Part shown: in pieces, positions 1-11,423 of the stretch | Position numbering within the stretch: the stretch's first letter is position 1 | Layout of the letters: each line of letters starts with the position of its first letter | Assembly: GCA_963575745.1 (NCBI GenBank) | Contig: CAUYUJ010017634.1 | Span: forward strand, 1 to 64,000 | Reading direction: 5' to 3' | Length of the DNA stretch: 64,000 bases | Origin: Prorocentrum cordatum | Lineage: Eukaryota; Sar; Dinophyceae; Prorocentrales; Prorocentraceae | Made by a program: the position numbers and the translations under genes | Notes under the pieces: model-generated | Seen by the model: only the letters and a program-made list of their open reading frames with translations | Database searches by the model: none | Told to the model about the DNA's origin: nothing

Positions 1-36
1 GAGGAGGAGGAGGAGGAGGAGGAGGAGGAGGAGGAG
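1..36. repeat. (GGA)n microsatellite at window edge
   Basis: Uninterrupted GGA triplets run off the left edge of the window, so the array is longer than what is visible. Confidence 0.95.
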
Positions 37-132
37 ATGTCGAAACTCTCCGGCCTCAGCATGTGCGCAGGCCCCTGCCGGCGGCTTCTTTGATGGCGGA
101 AGCCGAAAGCCAGGCGTGATTGCTGTCGCTGC

Positions 133-305
133 TTTCTCCTCTGTCTTCTCCTCCTCCTCTTTCTCGTCTCCTCTCTCCTCCTCGCCCTCCTCCGCTGCCT
201 CCTCCTCAAGCTCCTCATCCTTCTCTTCCTCTTCCTCCTCTCCCACTCCTCCTCTCCTCCTCCTCCTCCTCCTCCTCCTCCTCATCATCATCATCATCAT
301 CATCA
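133..305. repeat. TCC/CTC-rich array ending in (CAT)n
   Basis: Imperfect TCC triplets become a clean CTC run near 257-283 and then ATC/CAT triplets to 305. Open frames through it encode only Ser, Pro, Leu or Ile runs and are not genes. Confidence 0.9.
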
Positions 306-349
306 TGGAGCACGCCCCCCCCCCCCACCCCACCCATCTGCACGCCGAG

Positions 350-680
350 AATGTGCCGCCCGCAACGTCACGCCTCCCCCTCGCACAGCAGCTGGGATAT
401 CAGGAGGATGCGCAGAAGCGCTGCACGCCGCGTCACCCCTCCCCCGCGCGCCGCAGCAGGGATCTCAGCGGGATGCGCGGGTCGTGCCGCCCGCAGGGTC
501 ACCCCTCCCCCGCGCACAGCAGCGTACGCAGACGCGCTGCACGCCGCGTCACCCTTCCCACGTGCCCCCGTGCGCAGCAGCAGGGATCTCAGGGGGATGC
601 GCAGGCCGTGCCGCCCGCAGCGTCGCCTCTCCCCCGCGCACAGCAGCCGGGATCCTAGCGGGATGCGCGGACGGCCTGCA
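350..680. repeat. Degenerate ~66-bp minisatellite
   Basis: About five imperfect units share the segments CAGCAGGGATCTCAG, GGGATGCGCGG and GTCACCCCTCCCCCGCGC. Unit starts near 361, 428, 493, 543 and 617 show uneven spacing (50-74 bp), so the array has suffered internal deletions. No gene is supported here. Confidence 0.75.
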
Positions 681-689
681 AACAGCACT

Positions 690-1640
690 GTGCTCTGCGG
701 AGGGGCCTGCTCCGCGTCGCCTGCCTCGTCCTCCTCGCCGCCCTGCGCGTCCTCCTCCATCTGCAGCATCGGCAATCCTCTACAAATGCTGGCACTTGGC
801 CTACGACAGCGGTCCTCAATGAGGCTTTGGCGAACACTGGCCAGGCACTCGAGCCGCCTCCGCCAGACCCGGCGGGCATCCGTCCCTTGGGAGCGCCGCG
901 TCTGGCCAATCCATATTTGTCTGGTCAGCGCGCTCCGCAGAGTCGCGGCATCTCTCCTCCCCACCTCCCGCCTACCGCATCGTCACCAGTGCACCACGTC
1001 TGGCACCTCGCCACTGCAGCAGTGCCAGCAGGGCCGCGGCTGTATTCTTCAGGCGACGTCCAGTCGCGCATCGCTCCACATGGCACCGCGGAGGATCGCC
1101 AGGGCATGGCCGCCAAACACCCCGGCCTGCAGCACATCCGCCGCCACATGGAAGGTTTTCTCGTCGAAGGCGATGCCCACTTCAGTCGCCAGCCTGCTGT
1201 CCCACCTCGTGCATCCTCCTTGGGCCTTGAACGCGCACCACCTCTCCTGCCGCCAGGCCACCTATGGGAATTGGGCTGGTCTGCCCTGGCGGTCATCCAA
1301 TCGCAGGTGCCACTTGCCATGCTCCCAATCGCCCGTGGCGCTATTCCTTTGGAGGCCCGCTGCCTCAAGGTGGTGCTGCAGGCACCGCGTCGGCCCGCAG
1401 CTGTCCGTCACCTCAACCTGCCTCTGCCACGCCAGGCCCACCTCTGTGCCCTGCCCTCCCTCCGGGCCTGCTGGAAGGCCCAGCAGCTGTTCGCCAGCTG
1501 GTAGCCTGGGTCTCCAGTGGCCCACTGCCAGCCGGTGGAGGAGCTGCTCCACGGATGCCGACGGCCACCTGACGCACCCGCTGCGTTCCGCATCTCCCGG
1601 CGCACCGCCTGCAGCCTTGCCTCCTCCAGCGTGGCCGTGA
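690..1640 (-). pseudogene. Possible decayed coding region, unrecognised
   Basis: One minus-strand reading frame runs from about 1669 down to 370 with only about three stops (near 1260, 1047 and 966). Between them it reads like protein rather than microsatellite; the stretch GIAFDEKTFHVAADVLQ (around 1190-1140) uses mostly G or C in third positions. I do not recognise a domain. The plus strand also holds an open frame (827-1504), so which strand coded, if either, is unclear. A degraded retroelement is the most natural guess in this context, but no retroelement motif is visible. Confidence 0.2.
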
Positions 1641-1642
1641 CT

Positions 1643-1806
1643 ATCAGGAGGGAAAACACACACAGACACAATTAATCGTCGACCCCCAGGAAAATATGGG
1701 AAAATATGGGAAGTGGGGGAGAAGACAAAAACCCAGACAATACGGGAAAATATGGGGCATCCTTTTATTTGTGTGTATTTCTTTGTGTGTCCTGGGGCCC
1801 CTTCAG
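1643..1806 (+). repeat. Family C inverted-repeat element, copy 1
   Basis: It starts TCAGGAGGGAAAACACACAC and ends TGTGTGTCCTGGGGCCCCTTCA. The ACACACAGACACAAT near the left end is complementary to ATTTGTGTGTATT near the right end. The interior carries repeated AAAATATGGGAA. Three further copies lie at 2759-3016, 13226-13389 (reversed) and 38755-38916. Confidence 0.8.
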
Positions 1807-2426
1807 ACTAGCCCCCCAAAAGCCATCCGGTGCATCGCCGCTGCCGCCCCCGCGCCCCTGCTCGACAGCCGCCCCGGGGGAATCTTGGCAGTCCTCCGCA
1901 GCCTCTCAATGCCAAGCTCAAGCTTATCACGCTCCAGGGCCGTCAACGCCGAGCCTTCGAGGCAGAATTCGACGCCAGGCACCCTGAATACCCTGCTGGC
2001 TTTGCCTCCTCCTCCTCCTCCTCCTCCGCCTCTTCCTCTTCTGCTGCCGAGGCCTCGGGAGACACCGAACCCCTGGGTCTTGCCAAGGTGCGACCTTGGC
2101 TCTGTCCACCGAGCTCACTGTGCAGGCCGTACGGTCATCGGCATGCGCGCAGCACGTCGCCGTGGCCACCCCTCTGCTTCACGCGGCACGTCGACGGCAC
2201 GAGTGCCGTGGCCCTGCCCGGCCTTCTCTCGCCGCATCTCCCTGCGGGAGCGGCCAGGCGACCGCCACCGGCTCGCAAGCTGCGAGGGCGGTTGCTCCTC
2301 TCTGGCGCTCCTGGCGGCATAACATTCCCAAGATGTTATCCACGATGTCGTCAAGCACGCCACACTTGTTCCACATGTTCGGATGCAGCTCGGAGGTCAA
2401 ATTCTGATTTTGCCCTGGTCCGAAAT
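1807..2426. other. No supported gene
   Basis: A plus-strand frame around 1880-2040 contains a moderately protein-like stretch followed by a TCC-derived Ser run. There are no splice signals or known domain to justify calling it an exon. Confidence 0.5.
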
Positions 2427-2515
2427 CCAGCGCAATCCGGCTTGATCCTGCTGGATCCAGCTTAATCCCGCTTCATTCCGCCTACTCTGGCTTAATCCCG
2501 CTGAATCCGAGGCCC
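2427..2515. repeat. Degenerate short direct repeats (AATCCGGCTTGAT type)
   Basis: Successive variants of AATCCGGCTTGATCC / AATCCCGCTTCATTCC repeat every 12-16 bp. The same kind of tract recurs at 12555-12662. Confidence 0.6.
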
Positions 2516-2705
2516 TTTCTGGCGTAGACCAGCCCCACAATGCGGCCCAACAATCCTCCCTAATCCTTCCGACGAAGACCTCCCAGTAGCTGCCTCCTAA
2601 TGTATGTGCCCTGCACTGTTTGGGCCTCCCTGCCTTCGCATCCGCCGTGTTACTTTTTGTTGCGATGCGTCGCAGGAGGCAGGGCGGAAGTCATACCGCC
2701 CTATA

Positions 2706-2758
2706 CTTCTCGGGCTCCGTGGAGGTCGAAGCCCGCCCTGCTTTGCCGCCGGTGTTTC
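2706..2758 (+). repeat. 53-bp direct repeat, left of family C copy 2
   Basis: This segment from CTTCTCGGGCTCCG to GCCGGTGTTTC reappears with few changes at 3019-3071, immediately beyond the other end of the family C element. Confidence 0.85.
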
Positions 2759-3016
<258 letters not shown>

Positions 3017-3018
3017 TG

Positions 3019-3071
3019 CTTCTCGGACTCCGCTGAGGTCGAAGCCCGCCCTGCTTTGCCGTCGGTGTTTC
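3019..3071 (+). repeat. 53-bp direct repeat, right of family C copy 2
   Basis: Partner of 2706-2758; differences are limited to a few substitutions (for example GGACTCCGCTGAGG for GGGCTCCGTGGAGG). Confidence 0.85.
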
Positions 3072-3381
3072 CGCCACACCTTTGTGGACATTGCCCCCCT
3101 TACGTGGCGGAGGCGGAAATCTCCGTTAGCTCCTCCTCCTAATTTCCCTGCTCTTTTTGCATCGGCCATGCGTGCACTCTCGTAGGCCGCTCCCAGCCCC
3201 AACTACGTACCAGCGCAAAAGTAGGGGGAGGGCGGGACAAGCGGCCCCACCCTCGACACCCACATGGCGGCATACATGATCCCGGGCTCCGGGCCCACGG
3301 GCCCCCCCCCCCCTCCCCCCCAGATGGTATGGTTCCAGGATTCCTCGGGCCCCCCCCCCCCCAGATGGTATGGTCCAGAGA

Positions 3382-3700
<319 letters not shown>

Positions 3701-3703
3701 CTC

Positions 3704-3870
3704 TGAACCACCACAGCACCACACCACACCACATCCACAGGGGGGGGAGGGGGGCACCGCAGCGCAGCACCACGCCACGCCCACCTCTGAACCACCACAG
3801 CACCACACCACATCCACAGGGGGGGGAGGGGGGCACCGCAGCGCAGCACCACGCCACGCCCACAGGGGGG
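3704..3870. repeat. 84-bp tandem duplication with homopurine G runs
   Basis: Two units begin TGAACCACCACAGCACC at 3704 and 3788 and each ends in CACAGGGGGGGAGGGGGGCAC. They are followed by long G runs to about 3935. Confidence 0.8.
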
Positions 3871-4321
3871 GGCGGGGGGGACCATCGCGCGGGGGGGGGG
3901 GGGGGCCCAATGGCATCAGCATTGGGGGGGGGGAGGGGCCCAAGCCCTGGACCATACATGATACATGCTGCGTTGCGCACGCTCGCGCGCGACCTGGAGC
4001 GAGGAGGGGGAGGCAAGAGCCTAACACCGCTTCACCTTCGTGAATCCGAGTTTTACAATCACGGCGCTGTAATAAGGACCCTTTTGGGCTCGGGAGGGGC
4101 TGGCTGTTCATTGGGTCCTTCCGTGGTTGTTCTTCTGGACCCTTCGCGCACGCAGGCGCTGTCGGTGCCAAGAGGAGGCTGCGGTCCAGTCCTTATCTTT
4201 ATCGTTCTTGTTATGGCAGCAGTTTGGTATTATTTTGTCGCATCGTTTGGGGTGCACGTCCGACGCCTTCCCGCATCGGAAAATCCGCCAAATCACGGCG
4301 GATCCGCAATCGGGGCCTTCG

Positions 4322-4488
4322 GCCCAGATCCCTGCGGGTCATGCAAAAATCAGGACGGTAGGTTTTTCATTATCATCGGCCTCTACATGCCCTTACGGGC
4401 CCTAGGGACCGTCAAATCACGATTCGGGATGAAAAACTGGTCCTGGGGAATGGGGTGATTTTTGGGGAACGACGTCATGAAATAACAT
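4322..4488 (+). repeat. Family B element, diverged copy
   Basis: Recognised by the order of conserved blocks CGGGTCATG, CCGTCAAA..CGATTCGGGATGAAAA, GGTCCTGGGGAATGGG and ACGTCATGAAA. The complete copy at 32774-32964 is the reference. Confidence 0.6.
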
Positions 4489-4499
4489 TGAAGTCGGTG

Positions 4500-5331
4500 G
4501 TGCCCTGGTAGACTAGCGCGTTGCGCTACTGGCAAAGTAGCTGCTCGCAAATGGACTGCATCCGCCGCGGGGGACTTACGATCCATCAGATCGAGGCGAG
4601 CATGTGCTTTCCGGACGTTTGCGGGCAGGCACTTTTTGAGCAGTGGAACGCGACCTGTGACCCGGGACCAGTTCTTCATCCCGAGCTTTTTCGGGGTCAA
4701 CGTCATGAAAAAATCAGGACGCCAGGGGTTTGGGCATACTGGTACTATGCGTCCTTCGTGGAGGCGGGCGCCTCCTGGCCGTGCCGCCGGGGCATCCGTG
4801 CACTGCAAGACCGCTGTCCTCCATACTACCTGGTCGGGCCCACGCCTCCACGGAGGACGCGCGGCACCCGCATTCGGGGAGCAAGCCACGACACAAACGT
4901 CAAGAGCTCGTCGTCCTCCTCGTCCTCCTCGTCCTCGCCCTGGAGGGGTGCCCTCGAGGGCGCGAGACTCGGGGAGCTCCGCCGACGGGCCCCCCTTCCC
5001 CGCGCCTCCTCGCGCCGCGAGAGGGCCTCCTCCGGGCGCCCCTCGGGGCGCGGGAGGCCCGCGCGGAGGGCCCTCAGCGGCCCGCGGGCGCCCCCCGAGA
5101 TCCCAGGGGCGCGCGCCCCCGAGGGCGCGACGTGGTGCTCGCGCGTCGCGCTTCGCCTCCTCGGCCTCCTCGCCCTCCTCGGCCTCCTCGGCCTCCTCGG
5201 CCTCCTCGTCCTCCTCGGCCTCCTCGGCCTCCTCGGGAGGGGCGCCCCTCGAGGGCGCGGGGCTGCTTTCGCGCTCCGCGGAGCGGCTCCGATTCCTCCT
5301 CGCCGTCTGCTGTTCCCGCTCGCACTTAATC
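4500..5331. other. GC-rich spacer, no supported gene
   Basis: Holds a family B fragment near 4675-4740, GC-rich local palindromes around 4940-5110, and a (CCT/CGG)-type imperfect triplet run at 5155-5235. I see no exon signals. Confidence 0.5.
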
Positions 5332-6009
5332 AGAGCCCCACGTCATCAGGGGTAACTCGGGTCAGGGCTAACTCGGGTTCGTTCTTCGGGAATCCGAGCC
5401 CGAGTTACCCCGGACCCGAGTTACCCCGGATAACTCGGGCGTCCAGAGCCCCACATCATCAGGGGTAACTCGGGTCAGGGCTAACTCGGGCTCCTTTTTC
5501 GGGAATCCGAGCCCGAGTTACCCCGGACCCGAGTTACCCCGGATGACTCGGGCGTCCAGAGCCCCACATCATCAGGGGTAACTCGGGTCAGGGCTAACTC
5601 GGGTTCCTTTTTCGGGAATCCGAGCCCGAGTTACCCCGGACCCGAGTTACCCCGGATAACTCGGGCGCCCAGAGCCCCACATCATCAGGGGTAACTCGGG
5701 TCAGGGCTAACTCGGGTTCCTTTTTCGGGAATCCGAGCCCGAGTTACCCCGGACCCGAGTTACCCCGGATAACTCGGGCGTCCAGAGCCCCACATCATCA
5801 GGGGTAACTCGGGTCAGGGCTAACTCGGGTTCCTTTTTCGGGAATCCGAGCCCGAGTTACCCCGGACCCGAGTTACCCCGGATAACTCGGGCGTCCAGAG
5901 CCCCACATCATCAGGGGTAACTCGGGTCAGGGCTAACTCGGGTTCCTTTTTCGGGAATCCGAGCCCGAGTTACCCCGGACCCGAGTTACCCCGGATAACT
6001 CGGGCGCCC
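5332..6009. repeat. 113-bp palindromic satellite, six tandem copies
   Basis: Units start at 5332, 5445, 5558, 5671, 5784 and 5897, so the period is exactly 113 bp six times in a row. Each unit is itself a near-palindrome: GGGGTAACTCGGGT at its left is complementary to ACCCGAGTTACCCC at its right, around a short TTCCTTTTTCGGGAA centre. Units differ at only a few positions, which indicates recent amplification or gene conversion. The motif TAACTCGGG / CCCGAGTTA occurs four times per unit. A single related motif (AACTCGGGTTAGCCG) lies near 58430. Confidence 0.97.
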
Positions 6010-6012
6010 AAC

Positions 6013-6190
6013 TTAAGGACCACCTCCCAACAATCATTTCGAGCACACAGAGAAGTAGAAGTATCGAAACAGTGCCGAGCGAGTATCGCCTCCCAGGGCC
6101 CGACACGTGAAAACCCCTCATTTTCGGTACTGTCGTGGTGCTCGATTTTTTTTTGCTCTGGTGATCAAGGCTAGAGAAGGATGGCACATC
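6013..6190 (-). repeat. Family H dispersed repeat, copy 1
   Basis: Its reverse complement matches 49497-49705 in order: TGATCACCAG, CGAGCACCA, AGTACCGAAA, TTTTCACGTGTCGGGCCCTG, CACTGTTTCGA, GTGCTCGAA. Confidence 0.8.
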
Positions 6191-6289
6191 ATAATCCTCG
6201 CCCTCCTCTTCTCCCCCCTGGCTCGGCGGCGCGAGATCGCGGCGGCACCCGCGCCTCGCACAGCGCGAGGGCGCGACGTCAGACGCCCC

Positions 6290-6422
6290 TGGAGATCCCA
6301 GCGTCGCGGCGGCAGCTCTCGCCCGAGCCAGGCGGCGGCGACCAGGGGAAGGCGGACAAGAAGACGAAGAAGAAGGACAAGAAGGACGCGGGGGTGCGCG
6401 GGGTGCCACTGGAGGGCGGGGT
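6290..6422 (+). CDS. Possible exon encoding a Lys/Asp-rich segment
   Basis: A plus-strand frame reads GGGDQGKADKKTKKKDKKDA with nearly every third codon position G or C, unlike the random neighbours. This is the codon signature expected of a GC-rich dinoflagellate gene. There is no known domain; basic stretches of this kind occur in nuclear and ribosome-associated proteins. Ends are approximate because no splice junction can be fixed. A second Lys-rich candidate lies 2.5 kb downstream on the same strand (8946-9047), and the two could belong to one gene. A chance open frame in GC-rich DNA is the alternative. Confidence 0.3.
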
Positions 6423-6446
6423 ATATACCGACGCCGCTGCCCGTCC

Positions 6447-6448
<2 letters not shown>

Positions 6449-6489
<41 letters not shown>
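6449..6489. repeat. (GA)n microsatellite
   Basis: About 20 uninterrupted GA dinucleotides. Confidence 0.95.
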
Positions 6490-6493
<4 letters not shown>

Positions 6494-6984
6494 CGCCGCC
6501 GCGGCGGGAGGCTTCTCGCAGGTCTGGTCGGGGCGCACCCCGGGCGAGGGCCAGGGCGCGGCGGTGTCGGCACCCAGTGGCGCTGCCGTGCGACTTCGCC
6601 ACCGCGCCGGGGCGGGCGACGGGGTGGGGGGGGGCGCCCCAGGGGGGGGGATAATTTTTTTGGGCCAGAGAATTTTTTGGAGGGGCCAGATTTTTCTTGG
6701 GACCAAAGAATGTGTTTGGGGAGCGGCCAAAGAATTCTTTGAGGGTGTGGGCGGGCGGTTCCAGGGGCCTCCTTCTCTCCCCCAAGCTTTTTGCTATATC
6801 TGGGCCAGCCGCCTGCCTGGAGGACGACAAAAGCCGCAGGGGCCTGGCCACAACAAGGAGCGCATCTTCGGCTCGATGGGTCGGGGGGCCCAAGTTACAG
6901 CTTCGCAAACGGCGCGAGGGCCCGACGCGCACCGACCAGTGCAGGCGCAGTGGCGGATCGATATCTTTTCGTTCCCCGCATTGC

Positions 6985-7145
6985 GCTCGTATACGATCGA
7001 GGTCGATCTGGGGAGGGGGGCCTCAATGGTTTTCGTGTTTGTTGGATGCTCTTGTTCATCCCAGGGAGGGTACCCTTGGATGCTCTGTGTGCGTTTTTGC
7101 CGGCGTAGGGTCTCGGGTTCTTGGGGGATCTTCTTGTGGCCCAGG
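6985..7145 (+). repeat. Family P dispersed repeat, copy 1
   Basis: Shares with 7850-8015 the blocks GATCGAGG, TCGGGGAGGG-like, TTGGATG.TCT, GGGAGGGTACCCT and a TTCTTG-rich tail. A third fragment (GACCGAGGTATAAGGTCGAG) is at 12117-12185. Confidence 0.6.
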
Positions 7146-7398
7146 TGTCCGACTGTGCCGCCGCCACCGAGCAGCCATCGGGGGGTGGAGCCGAACCCCG
7201 GGCGGTGTCCCCCCCCCCCCCCCCGAATGGGCTCCATTCGGAGGCGGGGGTCTCTGTTGCCCCCACCCCGCCCTCTCCTGAGGCACGACGGTGCAGCACA
7301 CAGGTGCCGCGTCGCAACAGATCACGGCGCCTCCACGTGTTGGCGGCGTCGGATCTCAGGGGAGGAGCGGGAGAGGCAGAGCGAAGAGCGCGGAAGGT

Positions 7399-7713
7399 GG
7401 AGGAGGAGGAGGAGGAGGAGGAGGAGGAGGAGGAGGAGGAGGAGGAGGAGACGGAGGACGAGAGGAGGAGGAGGAAGGAGGAGGAGGAGGAGGAGGAGGA
7501 GGAGGAGGAGGAGGAGGAGAGGAGAGGAGGAGGAGGCGGAGGCGGAGGAGGAGGAGAGGGAGGAGGAGGAGGAGGAGGAGCTGGAGGAGGAGCTGGAGGA
7601 GCTGGAGGAGCTGGAGGACGGGGAGGAGGGAGGAGGAGGAGGAGACGGAGGACGAGAGGAGGAGGAGGAGGAGGAGGAGGAGGAGGAGGAGGAGGAGGAG
7701 GAGGAGGAGCCAA
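7399..7713. repeat. Imperfect (GGA)n array
   Basis: GGA triplets with interruptions (GACGGAGGACGAGAGG appears twice), so the array has duplicated internally in larger blocks. Confidence 0.95.
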
Positions 7714-7849
7714 GGACTTGGTGAGGCTGAAGTTCAGGGAGGCGCAGCCGGGGGAGGAGGAACAGGAGCTTAGTAGGTTTCACCTGTCTGTTGCTGAGGG
7801 TTGCTGGACACTCCGACTTGATTGATTTTGTTTTTGCTGGAGTGCGGCC

Positions 7850-8015
7850 GGACCGAGGTATAAGATCGAGGCCGGTTCGGGGAGGGTGTGCCCTCATGCT
7901 CTTCGCGTTTCTCTTGGATGTTCTCTCGTGTATCTTGGGGGAGGGTACCCTCGAATGTTCTGCAGTTTGGCCGGCGGGGAGTCATGTTCTTGAAGGATGT
8001 TCTTCTGTCCGAGGC
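7850..8015 (+). repeat. Family P dispersed repeat, copy 2
   Basis: Matches 6985-7145 block by block; begins CCGGACCGAGGTATAAGATC. Confidence 0.6.
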
Positions 8016-8346
8016 CCGACCGGAGGAGGGTGGCGAGGAGGAGGAAGGAGGCAGCATGGAAGAGGTTGGAACCCAGAGGCCCGACGATGCAACAGTAATG
8101 ACGCATCGGAAAAGATACAGACGGAGTCCTGGACACCATCCTTCTGCGTTACTTGTCCAACTGGATCTATCTGTGAGGGCCCCGCGGCGCGAAGCTGAGC
8201 GGAAACGACCGGCGTGCAGAGCCTGCAGCGCCAGGATTACAGGACGGGGGGCCAGGTGTTCCTCGGCGGCTGTTGGCGGCGGTGGCTGGCGGCAGCGAGG
8301 GCCCTTCTCGTTCCCCAGCGGCACAGGGTCGGCGTCACCCCAACAT

Positions 8347-8540
8347 ACTCATACTAGGTGTGCGTCGCCCCCCAGGGGCGACGCGCGCACCGGGAAATCT
8401 TCCAGTATATGCGGCTTGGCGGGCGCTTTCTGGCCACACCGCTCGGGAAACGATATACTACAAGATGGGTCTACTATATTTTCGGGTCGGACGCGCGCCT
8501 CCAAGGAGAACACAGTACCAGTACGTCTTTGTGCGTCCCT
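8347..8540 (+). repeat. Family Q dispersed repeat, copy 1
   Basis: About 190 bp, nearly the same as 15717-15915. Diagnostic blocks are TGTGCGTCGCCC, TGGCGGGCG, TCTGGCCACACCGC, AAACGATATACT and AAGATGGGTCTACTATAT. The left end contains a small hairpin (CGTCGCCCCCCAGGGGCGACG). Confidence 0.85.
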
Positions 8541-8945
8541 CAGGGCGACCCGCCTGGGCCTCTGGTGCACCCGGCGAAGGGCGGGGGCCTGCCGACGCAA
8601 CGGGCCCCCCATGCCTGCACACGCCCCCTGGGGATCCGCAGGTGCTCCTCCCTGCTTCCCGCCCTCCTTGCTGCTGCCGCCCCTGCTCCTGCCTCTCCGC
8701 CTGCTCCCTCTCACACCTCCCTCCCTTCTCCGTCTCTCTCTCTCTCTGTCTCTCTGTCCTTCTGTCCCTCTCTCTCTCTCTCCCTCCCTCGGTTTCGTCT
8801 GCGTCGTCCTCTTGCCACTCCATCGCCGACCGCCGCACCTCGAGCCCCCCCCGGCATCCTCCCCACCCTTCCCACTCCCCCCCATCGCGCTTCTGCCCCT
8901 GCCCTGCGGCGGGGATTCGCTCCCAGCTCGGGCCAGAGCCCCGGC

Positions 8946-9047
8946 GCGCCCAGAAGAAGAAAAAGAAGAAGAGGAAGAAGAAGCGCGACGGCTCCTCGTC
9001 ATCGTCGTCATCCTCCAGCTCCTCCGTGTCCGACTGGAGGCAGAAGG
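8946..9047 (+). CDS. Possible exon, Lys-rich then poly-Ser segment
   Basis: The plus-strand frame reads a basic run (KKKKKKRKKKRDG) followed by about eleven serines and SVSDWRQK. Third positions are mostly G or C. The right end (CAGAAG followed by GTTCGG) would be a usable GT donor; the left end is uncertain. A basic stretch followed by Ser repeats is common in nuclear and RNA-associated proteins, but no domain is identifiable. It could be joined to the Lys-rich candidate at 6290-6422. The alternative is low-complexity DNA that is open by chance. Confidence 0.3.
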
Positions 9048-9760
9048 TTCGGCGCCGACGTCGTTCCCGTCGTCGCCGTCGCCGGAGGGGGGTCGAGGAT
9101 CCAGGATCGTGGGCCCTGGCTCTCGTTTGTTCTTCGCCCTCTTTGGGCTTCTGTCGGAGTGTCCTCGTCGCCACGGCCAGGGCCCGCCCCGAGAACCTGC
9201 TCGGGGCGCCCTTCGAAAAAAGGGGTCGTGGGCCGGTTTCGGGAAGGGGGGGGGCTTCGAGGCAGACCTGCGACGTTCTGATTGCTAAGGCCTTACGGCC
9301 AGTGCCGCCGACCCTGGACGCCGACCCCCACGACGGAAGAGGCATTCGGGGAAGGTCGGGACCAGACGCTCCAGCGAGTGCCCAGGAGACTACACGAGGC
9401 CTCCAAGAGGTGCCCAAGAACCCCCACGAAGTTTGGGGGGTATCTTGGGGAGCCTTTTTGGAGCCTCCTGGGGCTTCTGGCGGTTCCCTGGGGGCCTCGG
9501 GCGGGGCTCTTGGGCCCCGAGACCCTCCGGCGGGGGGGATGGCATTCTGACCCGGGACCCCCCTCTCAGGACCCCCCGCCCAAGCCCCCCGGGATCCTCC
9601 CGCCCCCCCCCCTTCGGGACCCCCCCCCCCCCACCCAGGGCGGGGAAGGGATCTTAGGGGAGGGGCTCCCTTCAACTCGACGACATTTTGCTCAATTTCG
9701 CTTGGGCTGCTTCTCTTCGGCTGCCGCGCTCAAGGATTGAGGGTCCAGGGAGATGGGGTG
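9048..9760. other. No supported gene
   Basis: Contains CGT/CGC-type short repeats (9055-9085), a family B-like fragment near 9265-9300, and G/C homopolymer-rich DNA (9500-9660). No exon signal seen. Confidence 0.5.
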
Positions 9761-9763
9761 GAG

Positions 9764-9787
9764 CGACGACGAAGAGGACGACGAAGA

Positions 9788-9825
<38 letters not shown>

Positions 9826-9829
9826 GCGA

Positions 9830-9907
<78 letters not shown>

Positions 9908-9921
9908 AGACGAAGACGAAT
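9764..9921. repeat. (GAC)n array
   Basis: GAC triplets with a few GGC, GAT and GAA variants; similar in composition to 3382-3700. Confidence 0.95.
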
Positions 9922-10081
9922 AGGGGGAGCGACGAAAAGACGACGACGAGTCAAACGAAACAGCCTCTCGCACACGTTGACAGGGTCGGCGAACGTTTGT
10001 GTAAACCGTGAGCCGCAGAGCCTCTCATGGAGGACGAGACGGGGGGGGGCGGGAGGAGGGGGGGGGGGCGGGCAAGAGGGG

Positions 10082-10263
10082 GGAGGAAGAGGAGGGAGGA
10101 GGAGGAAGGAGGAGGAGGAGGAGGAGGAGGAGGAGGAGGAGAGGAGAGGGAGGAGGAGGAGGAGGAGGAGGAGGAGGAGGAGGAGGAGGAGGAGGAGGAG
10201 GAGGCGGAGGAGGAGAGGAGGAGGAGGAGGAGGAGGAGGAGGAGGAGGAGGAGGAGGAGGGGG
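10082..10263. repeat. (GGA)n array
   Basis: Near-pure GGA triplets with GAG/GCG interruptions. Confidence 0.95.
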
Positions 10264-10757
10264 GGAGATGAAGTTGCTGCCTGCCGCGGGCCTCGGCCCC
10301 GCGCTGGCAGGGGGGCACGTGCCTCGATGCAGGGCCGCTCCGAGAGGGAACCCGCTGCGTGCCGCGCTGGTGCGCCGACCCCGCCCGCCGTGATGCCACC
10401 CCCGCCGCCGCCCGTCCCCCACAAGCAGGGCTCCTCGAGCCCGCCCCGGGGGAGGAGCGGCGGCTCCGTGGGGCGTCCAAGAATATGTGGCATCTTCTTG
10501 GCGTCTGACGCTTTGGGCGCTTCGTGGATGCGCTTGTGCAGCGCGGGCGAGGTGTCATGGGGTGGGTGCGTGGGGCAAAGTGCGCCGAGGCGCCCCAGCG
10601 ATCTGGGAGGTGCCCTCGGGGCGCCCGCGGCGAGCCCCACTCACTCCGGGCATGGGGTCGAGGCGCTCCCCCGATCTGACCCCAGAGGGCTCCTCCTCGA
10701 GGCCCTCTCCTGGGGCCGGCTCCTCTCCTCTCTGCGGGATGGCCCCCAGGTGGGTGT

Positions 10758-10912
10758 GCTGCTGGACGTGCTCCTGGCACAAGGTGCCCCTGCGGTTTCC
10801 AAAGGGGCCGCCAAGGCCTCCGGAGCACCCTTCACGAGGCCCAGAGGGCCCCAGGGGCCCCCAAATAGAGCGAACGCTGGGGGCACCTTGGGCAAGGGGC
10901 ACCTAGCTGCGT
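10758..10912 (+). repeat. Family G inverted-repeat element, diverged copy
   Basis: Left end ..GTGCTCCTGGCACAAGGTGCCC and right end GGGGCACCTTGGGCAAGGGG pair with each other and match the ends of the better copy at 40025-40184. The interior TCCGGAGCACCCTTCACGAGG block is shared. Confidence 0.6.
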
Positions 10913-11094
10913 CATGCTTTTTGTTGGCGTGACGTGGACCCCCAGCGGTCTGGCCCCTGGTGCCACTTTGTCGTCCCGAGCCGCTTTTCGACGGTCGCGA
11001 GGGCCGGTAAGGGCCCCCAGAGGCCCAAACTAACAAAAGACTCCCCGCCATGATTTTTCATGACCGGAGGGGGTCTGGGCTGGTGTGAAGGCGC

Positions 11095-11232
11095 GCACCT
11101 CCTAAAAGGCGGAAGTTCAAAGACAGCAAAAGAATAGTAGCCTGGGGGCGACTTTCTAGTATTTTTGACGATTCGGGGTTCTTTTTCAAGTATTGAACAT
11201 TTTTCTGCCAAGATCCGCCTGTAGGGGGACGA
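11095..11232 (+). repeat. Family A MITE-like element, partial copy
   Basis: Retains AATAGTAGCCTGGGGGCGAC, the T-rich centre and the right end ATCCGCCTGTAGGGGGAC; the left terminal repeat is lost. Confidence 0.6.
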
Positions 11233-11423
11233 CGCCTGCAGGAGGACATGCCCGACCTAGCCGCTGGTGGCTCCCTGCAGGCCCAACGGGGAGACGGCAC
11301 CCGGAGGCCGAGGCAGGGGCCGAGACGCCCGAGAGGGCCCGCCGGAGGCCCCGCGGGGCTTCCCCGAGGGGGGGGCCCTGCCGCGGAGGTCCTCCAAGGA
11401 GGTCAGGGGGGATAGCCATAGGT

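Noticed and set aside
4500-4590. tRNA-like stretch (GGTAGACTAGCGCGTTGCGC)
   Set aside because: No acceptor-stem pairing or B-box-like T-loop could be found.
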